Assembly (NCBI GenBank): GCA_004556255.1
Contig: SFHY01000081.1
Coordinates: 1-6,291, forward strand
Direction: 5' to 3'
Length of the DNA: 6,291 bases
DNA from: Lactobacillus delbrueckii
GTDB taxonomy: Bacteria; Bacillota; Bacilli; Lactobacillales; Lactobacillaceae
Made by a program: the position numbers and the translations under genes. Positions 1 to 6,280 of the stretch are shown piece after piece; the first letter of the stretch is position 1; each line of letters opens with the position of its first letter. The notes below the pieces were generated by a model. It was not told where the DNA came from. It searched no databases and was given only the letters and a program-made list of their open reading frames with translations.

Positions 1-35
1 GAGACAATTTGTAAGGAAGAAATCGAGGGAAAAAC

Positions 36-392
36 ATGCCAAAATTCTATGGATACAAGCGCTGCTCCACTTCCCGGAAGGCCCAGAAGTGGTTTGACGA
101 CCAGGGCATCAGCTATGACTTCCAGGACCTGGTGGAGACTCCGCCGGAAAAAGACCTGCTCTTGTCCTGGCTGACCAAGTACCAGGACCGCGGCCTGCGC
201 TACTTTTTCAATACCAGCGGCCAGCACTACCGGCAAATGGGCCTGAAAGACAAGTTGCCGGACATGACAATAGAAGAAGCCGCTGATCTCTTGTCTAAAG
301 ACGGCAAGTTGATCAAGCGCCCCCTGGTCGTTGATGACCAACACTTAACCTGCGGCTTTAAAGAAGAGGTCTACGAGCAGACCTGGAAATAA
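36..392 (+). CDS. ArsC/Spx-fold family protein (YusI/YffB-like, thioredoxin-like fold)
   Basis: A 118-residue cytoplasmic protein of the arsenate reductase (ArsC)/Spx family, at the usual family length. The N-terminus YGYKRCSTSRKAQKW places Cys10 at the start of the first helix. The motif is CxxS (C10, S13), not the CxxC redox switch of Spx. Residues 59-64 (NTSGQH) and the KRP motif with cis-Pro (K94-P96), followed by a GFKEE segment near 107-111, are typical of this family and resemble Bacillus YusI and Escherichia coli YffB. A second Cys sits at 106. The ATG is preceded by GAGGGA at 25-30 with 5 bases of spacing, which supports the start. The gene is convergent with the PLP enzyme genes and ends at a shared hairpin. 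Its true function is unknown: a thiol-dependent reductase is possible, and an RNA polymerase-binding role as in Spx is less likely without CxxC. Family membership is clear; function is not. Confidence 0.88.
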   Translation: MPKFYGYKRCSTSRKAQKWFDDQGISYDFQDLVETPPEKDLLLSWLTKYQDRGLRYFFNTSGQHYRQMGLKDKLPDMTIEEAADLLSKDGKLIKRPLVVDDQHLTCGFKEEVYEQTWK

Positions 393-394
393 GC

Positions 395-429
395 AAAAAC
401 AAGTTCCGACTTCCGGAACTTGTTTTTTT
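395..429. terminator. Bidirectional rho-independent terminator between convergent genes
   Basis: CAAGTTCCG (400-408) pairs perfectly with CGGAACTTG (414-422) around a 5-base loop. The stem can be extended by A395-A399 pairing with T423-T427. The plus strand then reads a run of seven T (423-429), and the minus strand reads TTTTT at 399-395. The hairpin starts 3 bases after the stop of the plus-strand gene and lies 12 bases past the end of the minus-strand gene, so it can stop transcription from both sides. Confidence 0.9.
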
Positions 430-440
430 ATTTCTTTTAT

Positions 441-1568
441 CTATTCCCCTAAGGCTTGGGCCAGGTCGGCAATCAAGTCATCCGCGTTTTCCAGGCCCAC
501 TGAGAGCCGCAAAAGCCGCGGCGTAATCCCCAGCCTGAGGCGCTGGTCTTCTGCAACATCGTCATGGGTCTGGTAGTAAGGAATGGTCAAGAGGCTTTCT
601 GCCCCGCCCAAGCTTTCCGCGAAAGTAATCAGCTTGACGCTCCTCAGAACCCGGTCGACTTCTTCGTCGCTGTCCAAATAAAAGGAGATCATCCCCGTCT
701 TGCCCGGATAGAGGACTTTTTCCACGTGCGGCGCCTGCTCCAGGAAAGAAACGATCTTTTTCGCGTTGGCCGTGTGCTGCTGCATTCTTAAAGGAAGAGT
801 CTTCAAGCTTCTGGTCAAAAGCCAGCTGTCAAAGGCGGACATAGTGTCGACAACCGTAATGGTGTACTGGAAGTAAAAGTCGGCCAAAACCGGATCCTTG
901 ACCACCACGATCCCGCCTAAAATGTCGTTGTGCCCGCCCAGGTACTTGGTGGCAGAGTGAATGACCACGTCTGCCCCTTGGGTCAGCGGCTTTTGGTAAT
1001 ATGGCGTGTAAAAAGTATTATCAACCGCCACCAGGATGTCCGGATTGTAGTCATGAACAGCATCAGCCACGGCCTGGATGTCCACGCTCTTCATCATTGG
1101 GTTTGACGGGGTTTCCAGCCAAACAAGCTTGGTCTTTGGCGTCAAAAGCCCCAGCAAATTTTCCAAACTTTCCCCGTTCCAGAGCTTGAACTTGATCTGG
1201 AAGTGGTCTTCCAGGTGGCGGAAGTAGCGGAAGTCACCCCCATAAAGGTCGTCTAAGCTGACAACCTCATCCCCGGTCTTCAACACGCTCAAGACCAGCT
1301 GGACAGCTGCCATCCCGCTGGCCACAGCAAAGCCTTGATAGCCTTCTTCCAGTTTGGCCAGGGTCTCTTCCACAGTTTTCCGGTTGGGGGTTTCCACCCG
1401 GGAATAGGTAAAGCCCTGCAAGCGGTCAAAGTTGACCGCCTGGTCCAAGTCCGGGTGCCGGTAACAGGCCGACAAGTAAAGGGCCTGGGCAACCGGATTG
1501 GCACCGTCTTTGATGCTGCCGGCTTCCGCCACGATGGTCTCAAAAGACCGGGTATCTTTTTCTGTCAT
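441..1568 (-). CDS. Cys/Met metabolism PLP-dependent enzyme, MetI-like (probable cystathionine gamma-synthase)
   Basis: A fold-type I PLP enzyme of the trans-sulfuration family, 375 residues from the preferred start. The PLP lysine is K208 in HSATKY. D183 (DNTF) should contact the pyridine nitrogen, S84-G85-M86 and Y55/R57 the phosphate, Y109 should stack on the ring, and R354 should bind the substrate carboxylate. It resembles Bacillus subtilis MetI from memory: a short YPGKTGM segment (287-293) replaces the roughly 17-residue longer region of most relatives, and FAESLGG keeps the Glu (E318) associated with gamma chemistry. Expected reaction: O-acyl-L-homoserine plus cysteine to cystathionine. 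Start: an ATG at 1595 overlaps the upstream stop as TAATG but lacks a ribosome site. The ATG at 1568 has GGAG at 1576-1579 with 7-base spacing and is preferred. Odd residues: TPNR (60-63) where NPTR is usual, and Asp112 where Thr is usual after YGG. A lyase or O-acetylhomoserine thiolyase role remains possible. Confidence 0.87.
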   Translation of the reverse strand: MTEKDTRSFETIVAEAGSIKDGANPVAQALYLSACYRHPDLDQAVNFDRLQGFTYSRVETPNRKTVEETLAKLEEGYQGFAVASGMAAVQLVLSVLKTGDEVVSLDDLYGGDFRYFRHLEDHFQIKFKLWNGESLENLLGLLTPKTKLVWLETPSNPMMKSVDIQAVADAVHDYNPDILVAVDNTFYTPYYQKPLTQGADVVIHSATKYLGGHNDILGGIVVVKDPVLADFYFQYTITVVDTMSAFDSWLLTRSLKTLPLRMQQHTANAKKIVSFLEQAPHVEKVLYPGKTGMISFYLDSDEEVDRVLRSVKLITFAESLGGAESLLTIPYYQTHDDVAEDQRLRLGITPRLLRLSVGLENADDLIADLAQALGE

Positions 1569-1575
1569 CTTTTTT

Positions 1576-1579
1576 CTCC
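1576..1579 (-). promoter_or_regulatory. Ribosome binding site that decides the start of the MetI-like gene
   Basis: GGAG on the minus strand, 7 bases before the ATG at 1568-1566. The alternative ATG at 1595-1593, nine codons upstream, overlaps the preceding stop codon and has no purine-rich site before it. The intervening codons (MDLRKWRKK) also do not look like a family N-terminus. Initiation at 1595 by translational coupling cannot be excluded. Confidence 0.65.
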
Positions 1580-1594
1580 ATTTCCTCAAATCCA

Positions 1595-2746
1595 TTATCT
1601 TTTAGCTTTGGCCAGGGCCTGGTCAATGTCAGCGATTAAGTCCGCCGCGTCTTCAATGCCCACGGCAAAGCGGATAAGGCCTGGCTTGATGCCGGCGGCC
1701 AGCTGCTCTTCTTCTGACAGTTCGGCATGGCTCATCTTGCTTGGCAGTTCGACCAGGCTTTCAACCGCCCCTAAGCTTACTGCCAGACTGAATAGGTTCA
1801 GACTGTTGACAAAAACAACCGGGTCATAAATTTCATTGTCCAGTTCGCAGGAGAAGACCCCGCCCGCCCCCTTGGCTTCTTTGCGCAAATCGTCATAGCC
1901 GGCTAGGTCCGGATCACCTGGGTAGTAGATCTTGGCGATTCCAGCCTGCTTTTTAAAAAAGCCGATAATCGCTTGCACATTTTCCATCTGCCGGTCTAAG
2001 CGCAGCGACAAGGTCTTGATCCCCCGGGCCAGTTCATTGGAATCTTCCGGTGACAAAATCCCCCCAATGGCATTTTGCACGAAATAGACCCGGTCAGCCA
2101 GCTCCTCTCCCTTGGCAATGACGGCCCCGGCACTGACATCAGAGTGACCGGCCAGGTACTTGGTGGCGCTGTGAACAACCAGGTCTGCCCCATATTCAAG
2201 CGGCCGCAAAAGATAGGGGCTGAGGAAGGTGTTGTCGGTAATAGCCAAGATGCCGTGCTCATGGGCTAATTGGGCAATCCCGGAAACTGGGGTCACCTGC
2301 AAAAGCGGGTTAGTCACCGGCTCAAAGTAGACTGCCTTGGTATTAGGCTGGATGGCTTTTTCTACTGCCGCCAAATCCCGGGTGTCAACTGCCGTGAATT
2401 CCAAGCCCCGGTCTTTGAAATACTGGTAGACGATCCGGAAGGTGCCCCCATAAATTTGGTCACCGATCACGATATGGTCCCCAGCTGCAAAAATCGCCAA
2501 AGCCGCGTGAATCGCCGCCATCCCGCTGGCAAAAACAAAGGCCCGGTCGCCGCCCTCCAGGCTGGCCAGCTGTTCTTCAACGGCATTTCTGGTTGGGTTG
2601 CCTGACCGGGAATAGTCATACTTTACTTCCGCCCCGATCTTTGGGTAGGCAAAAGTGGTCGCCTTGTAAACCGGCACGGCAACTGCCCCTGTTTGATTGT
2701 CGTCTTGCCGGGGCTGGTGAACCAGCCGGGTGTTAAATCCCGCCAT
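1595..2746 (-). CDS. Cys/Met metabolism PLP-dependent enzyme, cystathionine lyase-like (beta-lyase or related C-S lyase)
   Basis: A 383-residue cytoplasmic trans-sulfuration enzyme. Y45-S46-R47 followed by GNPT should bind the PLP phosphate of the partner subunit. S74-G75-M76 follows, Y99 (IYGGTFR) stacks on the ring, D171 sits in DNTF, K196 in HSATKY forms the Schiff base, and R359 (LIRFAVG) binds the substrate carboxylate. The N-terminus FNTRLVH is the normal family start. The ATG has a perfect AGGAGG at 2753-2758 with 6-base spacing. It is first in a two-gene operon, and its TAA abuts the next gene. The likely role is cleavage of cystathionine to homocysteine (or to cysteine) or another C-S lyase reaction. 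Val323 in LAVSLGAVES stands where human cystathionine gamma-lyase has Glu339, a residue tied to gamma specificity. Methionine gamma-lyase also has Val there, but its marker Cys after Tyr-Gly is Gly101 here. The family is certain; the exact substrate is not. Confidence 0.88.
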   Translation of the reverse strand: MAGFNTRLVHQPRQDDNQTGAVAVPVYKATTFAYPKIGAEVKYDYSRSGNPTRNAVEEQLASLEGGDRAFVFASGMAAIHAALAIFAAGDHIVIGDQIYGGTFRIVYQYFKDRGLEFTAVDTRDLAAVEKAIQPNTKAVYFEPVTNPLLQVTPVSGIAQLAHEHGILAITDNTFLSPYLLRPLEYGADLVVHSATKYLAGHSDVSAGAVIAKGEELADRVYFVQNAIGGILSPEDSNELARGIKTLSLRLDRQMENVQAIIGFFKKQAGIAKIYYPGDPDLAGYDDLRKEAKGAGGVFSCELDNEIYDPVVFVNSLNLFSLAVSLGAVESLVELPSKMSHAELSEEEQLAAGIKPGLIRFAVGIEDAADLIADIDQALAKAKR

Positions 2747-2752
2747 CTTTTT

Positions 2753-2758
2753 CCTCCT
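2753..2758 (-). promoter_or_regulatory. Strong ribosome binding site of the lyase-like gene
   Basis: AGGAGG on the minus strand, 6 bases before the ATG at 2746. It is a full match to the anti-Shine-Dalgarno sequence and fixes the start of the 383-residue protein. Confidence 0.85.
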
Positions 2759-2765
2759 ATTTGTA

Positions 2766-2811
2766 TTAAATCTAATCTCATTATCAGTGCTTTCTTTAAT
2801 CTAAGTCTAAT
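2766..2811 (-). repeat. Two imperfect direct repeats in the leader (possible operator)
   Basis: Reading the minus strand, TTAGATTAAA (2804-2795) and TTAGATTTAA (2775-2766) match at nine of ten positions and are offset by 29 bases. Each follows a similar purine-rich AGA block. In the upstream copy this makes two tandem hexamers, TTAGAC (2810-2805) and TTAGAT (2804-2799). They lie just downstream of a TATAAT box and before the ribosome site, where a repressor could bind. The AT-rich setting makes chance similarity possible. Confidence 0.35.
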
Positions 2812-2839
2812 TATACCCGATAGAACCGGCTTTTCCTAG
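2810..2839 (-). promoter_or_regulatory. Probable promoter of the two-gene PLP enzyme operon
   Basis: The minus strand carries a perfect -10 box, TATAAT, at 2815-2810. No good -35 hexamer sits at the right distance: 17-18 bases upstream the sequence is TAGGAA or CTAGGA. An activator may therefore be needed, or the box may be fortuitous. The predicted start near 2803 gives a leader of under 60 bases. The box lies between the upstream operon's terminator and the first PLP enzyme gene, where a promoter is expected. Confidence 0.45.
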
Positions 2840-2851
2840 AAACGAAAATTG

Positions 2852-2899
2852 AAGAAAAAAATAACCTCCGAAATTTGTTTCCCAATTTCGAAGGTTATT
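2852..2899 (-). terminator. Rho-independent terminator of the liv operon
   Basis: An inverted repeat with arms 2860-2875 and 2884-2899 has 15 of 16 pairs, with one C-A mismatch (2868/2891) and an 8-base loop. On the minus strand the stem is followed by a T-rich run (complement of 2859-2851). It begins 4 bases after the livF stop codon, as expected for an operon-end terminator, and it insulates the downstream PLP enzyme genes. Confidence 0.85.
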
Positions 2900-2903
2900 A
2901 TTT

Positions 2904-3620
2904 TTAACCACCAAGGTAGGCCTTTTGTACGGCCGGGTCGTTGAGCAGATCCTGCCCGCTGCCGGTCATCTTGACTTCGCCTGAGGCCAAAACGTAGCCC
3001 CGGTTGGCAATGCTGAGGGCCTGCCGGGCGTTTTGTTCAATCAGGAGGACAGTCATGCCTTCCTTGTTGATGCTTTTAATAATGTCAAAAATTTCCTGGA
3101 TGTAGATTGGCGCCAAACCCATGGATGGTTCATCCAGCAAGAGCAGCTTCGGCCGCGCCATCAAGGCCCGGGCCATGGCCAGCATCTGCTGTTCCCCGCC
3201 GGAAAGAGTGGCGGCGTCTTGCTTTTGCCGTTCCTTCAAGATCGGGAAGCGCTTGAACATGGCTTCCATGTCCTTTTCCACCCCGTCCTTGTCCTTTCGG
3301 AGATAAGCACCCAGCTGCAAGTTTTCCTTAACCGTCATCCCGGCAAAAATCCGCCGGCCTTCTGGTACCTGGGAAACCCCGGCAGCCACGATCTTAGGCG
3401 CGGTCAACTTAGCCAGGGACTGGCCCAGAAAGACGATTTCGCCATTAGCCGGCTTCAAAAGACCGGAGATAGTCTTCAAAATAGTCGACTTGCCGGCCCC
3501 GTTGGCCCCGATCAAGGTGACGATTTCGCCCTCCTTAATGTCAAAGCTGACATCGCGGACCGCCTTGATTGCCCCGTAATTGACTGAGAGCTGGTCGACT
3601 TTCAAAATTTCTTTAGACAT
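2904..3620 (-). CDS. livF: Branched-chain amino acid ABC transporter, ATP-binding protein LivF
   Basis: A 238-residue cytoplasmic ATPase subunit of a HAAT-type importer. Visible motifs in order: Walker A GANGAGKS at 38-45, Q-loop Q84 within the SQVPEGRRIF segment typical of LivF, ABC signature LSGGEQQ at 139-145, and Walker B LLLLDEP ending at 165 with E164 as catalytic base. The usual switch His is Gln196 (LLIEQNA), which is normal for LivF. It should pair with LivG to drive import through LivH/LivM. I start it at the ATG at 3620, which has GGAGG at 3629-3633 with 8-base spacing and begins MSKEILKV, a normal family N-terminus. An in-frame ATG at 3674 would add 18 non-conserved residues inside livG. 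It overlaps livG by 8 bases, implying translational coupling, and is the last gene before the terminator. Confidence 0.94.
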   Translation of the reverse strand: MSKEILKVDQLSVNYGAIKAVRDVSFDIKEGEIVTLIGANGAGKSTILKTISGLLKPANGEIVFLGQSLAKLTAPKIVAAGVSQVPEGRRIFAGMTVKENLQLGAYLRKDKDGVEKDMEAMFKRFPILKERQKQDAATLSGGEQQMLAMARALMARPKLLLLDEPSMGLAPIYIQEIFDIIKSINKEGMTVLLIEQNARQALSIANRGYVLASGEVKMTGSGQDLLNDPAVQKAYLGG

Positions 3621-4389
3621 CTGCTCCACCTCCGAGGTAAGCGTTGATAACGGCTTCGTCATTTTGGATTTCACTTGGCGTCCCCTTAGCCAGCAGCTTG
3701 CCTTCGGCTAAAACATAGATTCTTTCCGCCAGGTTCATGACCAGGGACATGTCGTGTTCAATCAAAAGAACAGCAATCCCGTATTCAGTCTGCAGGCGCT
3801 TGATCAATCTGGTCAAATCAGCCGTTTCTTCCGGGTTCATCCCCGCGGCTGGTTCATCCAGGCAGATGATCTTGGGGTCAGTAGCCAGGGCCCGGACGAT
3901 TTCCACCCGCCGCTGGGTCCCGTATGGAAGGCTGCCGGCCGGGAAGTACATAACGTCCTCTAGGTCAAAGTCCTTTAAAAGTTCCTTGGCCCGCTCTTCC
4001 ATGGCGTCTTCCGTCTTATAGTAAGCTGGAAGCCGGAGAACCGCCGTCAAGAAGTTTTCCTTGTAATGGTTGGTCAAGGCGATCAAGACATTTTCCAAAA
4101 CGGACAACTGGCTGAAGAGGCGGATGTTCTGGAAGGTTCTGGAAATCCCCATCTGGGCCACCTTGTAGGCCTTGGTATTCTTCTTGACTTCCTGGCCGCC
4201 GATCTTGACCTTCCCGGTCGTGGCTGGTGCCACCCCGGTCAGGCAGTTGAAGAAGGTGGTCTTCCCGGCCCCGTTTGGTCCGATCAAGGCAACCAGTTCT
4301 TTTTCGCCAACGTGCAGAGAAACATCGTCAACCGCGGTCAAACCGCCAAAGACTTTGGTGATGTGGTCCGCGTTTAAAGCATCTGTCAT
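3613..4389 (-). CDS. livG: Branched-chain amino acid ABC transporter, ATP-binding protein LivG
   Basis: A 258-residue ATPase, the partner of LivF. Walker A GPNGAGKT is at 37-44, the Q-loop Gln is Q87 in RTFQNIRLF, and the signature is LPYGTQRRVEI at 154-164. That degenerate form of LSGGQ is characteristic of LivG proteins. Walker B ends in LDEP with D178 and E179, the switch His is H212 (IEHDM), and the C-terminus ends YLGGG. The long insert around residues 105-135 between Q-loop and signature is usual for LivG. The start is supported by AGGAGG at 4397-4402 with 7-base spacing. The gap to livM is 15 bases, and the 3' end overlaps livF by 8 bases. The HAAT family also includes transporters for other amino acids, amides and urea, so the substrate is inferred. 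Confidence 0.95.
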   Translation of the reverse strand: MTDALNADHITKVFGGLTAVDDVSLHVGEKELVALIGPNGAGKTTFFNCLTGVAPATTGKVKIGGQEVKKNTKAYKVAQMGISRTFQNIRLFSQLSVLENVLIALTNHYKENFLTAVLRLPAYYKTEDAMEERAKELLKDFDLEDVMYFPAGSLPYGTQRRVEIVRALATDPKIICLDEPAAGMNPEETADLTRLIKRLQTEYGIAVLLIEHDMSLVMNLAERIYVLAEGKLLAKGTPSEIQNDEAVINAYLGGGADV

Positions 4390-4404
4390 TTCAGTTCCTC
4401 CTCA

Positions 4405-5379
4405 CTACTTGCTTTCTTTTCCGGCTTCTTTCATGTCGCCGTCTTGCTTTTTCGTCAACAGGCGCTTGAAAGAGAATTCCCATTTACCAAACAGACCGCC
4501 TGGCTTGAAGATCATGATGATGATCAAGGCTACCGCGTAGAAGACCATCCGCAAAACGCCCAGGCTTTGCAGGGCCGCGTCCAAAACGCCCAAGAGGGTG
4601 GTGGCCACAAAGGTCCCGGTAATGCTGCCCAGACCGCCAAGAACCACGAAGATCAAGATGTTGATTGATTCCATGATCCCGAAGCTGGATGGCACGATCG
4701 TCTGCAGGTAAGAAGCGTACAGGGAACCGGCGATAGCTGCCGTTGCCGCCCCTAAAACAAAGGCTGACAACTTCCACTTGGTCGTATTGACCCCCATGGC
4801 TTCAGCTGCGATTTCGTTTTCCCGGATGGAAATAACCGCCCGGCCGTCCCGGCTGTGAATGAAGTTGACAGTCACAATCGTGGTCAAGCAAACAAAGATG
4901 TAAACCACATCCCAGGTCGCGAACTGGGGAATGTTGAACAAACCAGCTGCCCCGTTGGTGATCTTCATGTTGTTGATCACGATTCTGATGATTTCCGCAG
5001 CCCCCATCGTCGCGATGGCAAAATAGTCACCATGCAGGCGCAGGGTCGGGATACCAACCAGCAAGGCAACGATAATTGCCAGAACTACCCCGACCAGAAC
5101 TGACAGGTAAAAGCCGCCTGCTGAGTTCATTGTCTGGGTCATGATCCCGGTGGCGTAAGCCCCCAGGGCCATGAAGCCTGCGTGGCCCAAAGAGAATTGT
5201 CCTGAAAAGCCGATGACCAGGTTCAGCCCGACCGCCAGAATGATGTTGATCCCAATCGTTACCAGCATGTTTTCCAAGAAGGTATTGATCACGCCAGTCA
5301 GCATCAAGGTGTTGATCAAGTAAAATCCTGCCACCATGAGGATCAGCCAGCAAAGATTATATTTCCAGTTTTTCTTCAT
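4405..5379 (-). CDS. livM: Branched-chain amino acid ABC transporter, permease LivM
   Basis: A 324-residue inner-membrane permease with roughly eight hydrophobic segments (about 10-30, 38-56, 62-80, 90-112, 155-175, 203-224, 237-268, 275-293). LivM hallmarks are GFSGQFSLGHAGFMALGAY at 57-75, the cytoplasmic coupling loop around DGRAVISIRENEIAAEAMGVN at 178-198 that docks on the ATPases, and PGGLFG at 293-298. After that comes a lysine-rich hydrophilic tail of about 25 residues, predicted to be cytoplasmic. It should form a heterodimeric channel with LivH. The ATG has AGGAGG at 5390-5395, which overlaps the livH stop codon; the 10-base spacing is a little long. The gap to livH is 14 bases, so the two permeases are co-transcribed and probably co-translated. 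Confidence 0.94.
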   Translation of the reverse strand: MKKNWKYNLCWLILMVAGFYLINTLMLTGVINTFLENMLVTIGINIILAVGLNLVIGFSGQFSLGHAGFMALGAYATGIMTQTMNSAGGFYLSVLVGVVLAIIVALLVGIPTLRLHGDYFAIATMGAAEIIRIVINNMKITNGAAGLFNIPQFATWDVVYIFVCLTTIVTVNFIHSRDGRAVISIRENEIAAEAMGVNTTKWKLSAFVLGAATAAIAGSLYASYLQTIVPSSFGIMESINILIFVVLGGLGSITGTFVATTLLGVLDAALQSLGVLRMVFYAVALIIIMIFKPGGLFGKWEFSFKRLLTKKQDGDMKEAGKESK

Positions 5380-5393
5380 CTGACTTCTTCCTC

Positions 5394-6272
5394 CTAAACC
5401 TTTTCAACTTGCTTCTTGCCAAACAGACCGCCCGGCAGAACAAGCAAGATAACAATCAAAACGATGTAGACGGCCGCGTCTCTGAAGGCTGAGAAGCCCA
5501 TGGCCTGGACAGCTGTTTCCAGAAGACCGATCAAGAAGCCGCCGACAGCCGCGCCTGGGATGGACCCGATCCCGCCGAGCACGGCGGCAACGAAGGCCTT
5601 AATCCCTGGCGTCATCCCCATCAACGGGTCGATTGAGTTGTAGTACAAGCCGATCAGAACGCCGGCCGCCCCCGCCAGGGCACTGCCCAGGGCGAAAGTA
5701 ATTGAAACCGTGTGGTTGATGTTGATCCCCATCAAGCTGGCTGCGTCGTAGTCAGTTGAAACTGACCGCATGGCCCGCCCGGTCTTGGTGTAGTTGATGA
5801 TGTACATCAAGCCCAGCATCAAGATCAAAGTAGTTACCAGGATGATCAGCTGGATGTTGGAAATCGTTACCCCGCCCAGATCGAAAGTCTTCCGCTTGAT
5901 AACCTGCGGGAAGTTCCGCGTGTCTGAAGTAACCAGGTAGGACATCCCGTTTTCAAGGAAGAAGGAAACACCGATGGCCGTAATCAAGGCTGCCACCCGG
6001 GGCGCGTTTCTCAAGGGCCGGTAGGCAACTGCTTCAATAATCACGCCGGCCAGGCCACAGACAATCATAGCCGTGATCAAGGCGGTGATAAAGCCAAAGT
6101 GCAGGTAGTTGATTGTGTAGTAACCCCAGTAAGCACCTAGCATGTAGACGTCCCCGTGGGCGAAGTTAAGCAGCTTTGAGATCCCGTAAACAATCATGTA
6201 TCCCAAAGCCAGCAAAGCATAAATGCTGCCGAGGGAGAGCCCATTTATCAATTGCTGAAAAAATGTTTGCAA
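5394..6272 (-). CDS. livH: Branched-chain amino acid ABC transporter, permease LivH
   Basis: A 292-residue inner-membrane permease and the first gene of the operon seen here. Hallmarks are the N-terminal segment NGLSLGSIYALLALGYMIVYG (10-30) running into NFAHGDVYMLGAY (36-48), YRPLRNAPR (84-92), the coupling loop TKTGRAMRSVSTDYDAASLMG (162-182), LGGIGSIPGAAVGG (232-245) and a C-terminal PGGLFG (280-285) shared with LivM. There are about eight hydrophobic segments. Translation starts at TTG, not ATG: the codon at 6272-6270 follows AGGAGG at 6281-6286 with 8-base spacing, and residues MQTFFQQLINGL match the usual family N-terminus. The gene is complete, but its promoter and any upstream binding-protein gene lie outside the window. 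Substrate assignment to leucine, isoleucine and valine is by family only. Confidence 0.93.
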   Translation of the reverse strand: MQTFFQQLINGLSLGSIYALLALGYMIVYGISKLLNFAHGDVYMLGAYWGYYTINYLHFGFITALITAMIVCGLAGVIIEAVAYRPLRNAPRVAALITAIGVSFFLENGMSYLVTSDTRNFPQVIKRKTFDLGGVTISNIQLIILVTTLILMLGLMYIINYTKTGRAMRSVSTDYDAASLMGININHTVSITFALGSALAGAAGVLIGLYYNSIDPLMGMTPGIKAFVAAVLGGIGSIPGAAVGGFLIGLLETAVQAMGFSAFRDAAVYIVLIVILLVLPGGLFGKKQVEKV

Positions 6273-6280
6273 GTTTAAAA

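Noticed and set aside
1335..1829. A 164-codon open frame on the plus strand spanning the junction of the two PLP enzyme genes
   Set aside because: It is antisense to two well-supported genes, its translation shows no recognisable family, and long antisense frames are expected where third positions are GC-rich.
2747..2850. Possible T-box or SAM riboswitch upstream of the sulfur amino acid genes
   Set aside because: The predicted leader is under 60 bases and I see neither a T-box consensus nor a SAM-I core. The only strong hairpin nearby lies upstream of the promoter and belongs to the liv operon.
3033..3587. A 184-codon open frame on the plus strand opposite livF
   Set aside because: It mirrors the conserved ABC ATPase sequence on the other strand and has no recognisable motif of its own. 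It is a shadow of livF.
2904..3620. Loss of the H-loop histidine in LivF (Gln196)
   Set aside because: Gln at this site (EQNA) is the usual state in LivF proteins and does not signal a dead ATPase.
4172..4540. A 122-codon plus-strand frame across the livG/livM junction
   Set aside because: It is low-complexity antisense of livG and livM with no domain signature and no clear ribosome site.
4487..5438. A 14-base identical stretch (CCAAACAGACCGCC) near the ends of livM and livH
   Set aside because: It encodes the PGGLFG motif conserved in both permease families, so it reflects protein homology rather than a DNA repeat element.
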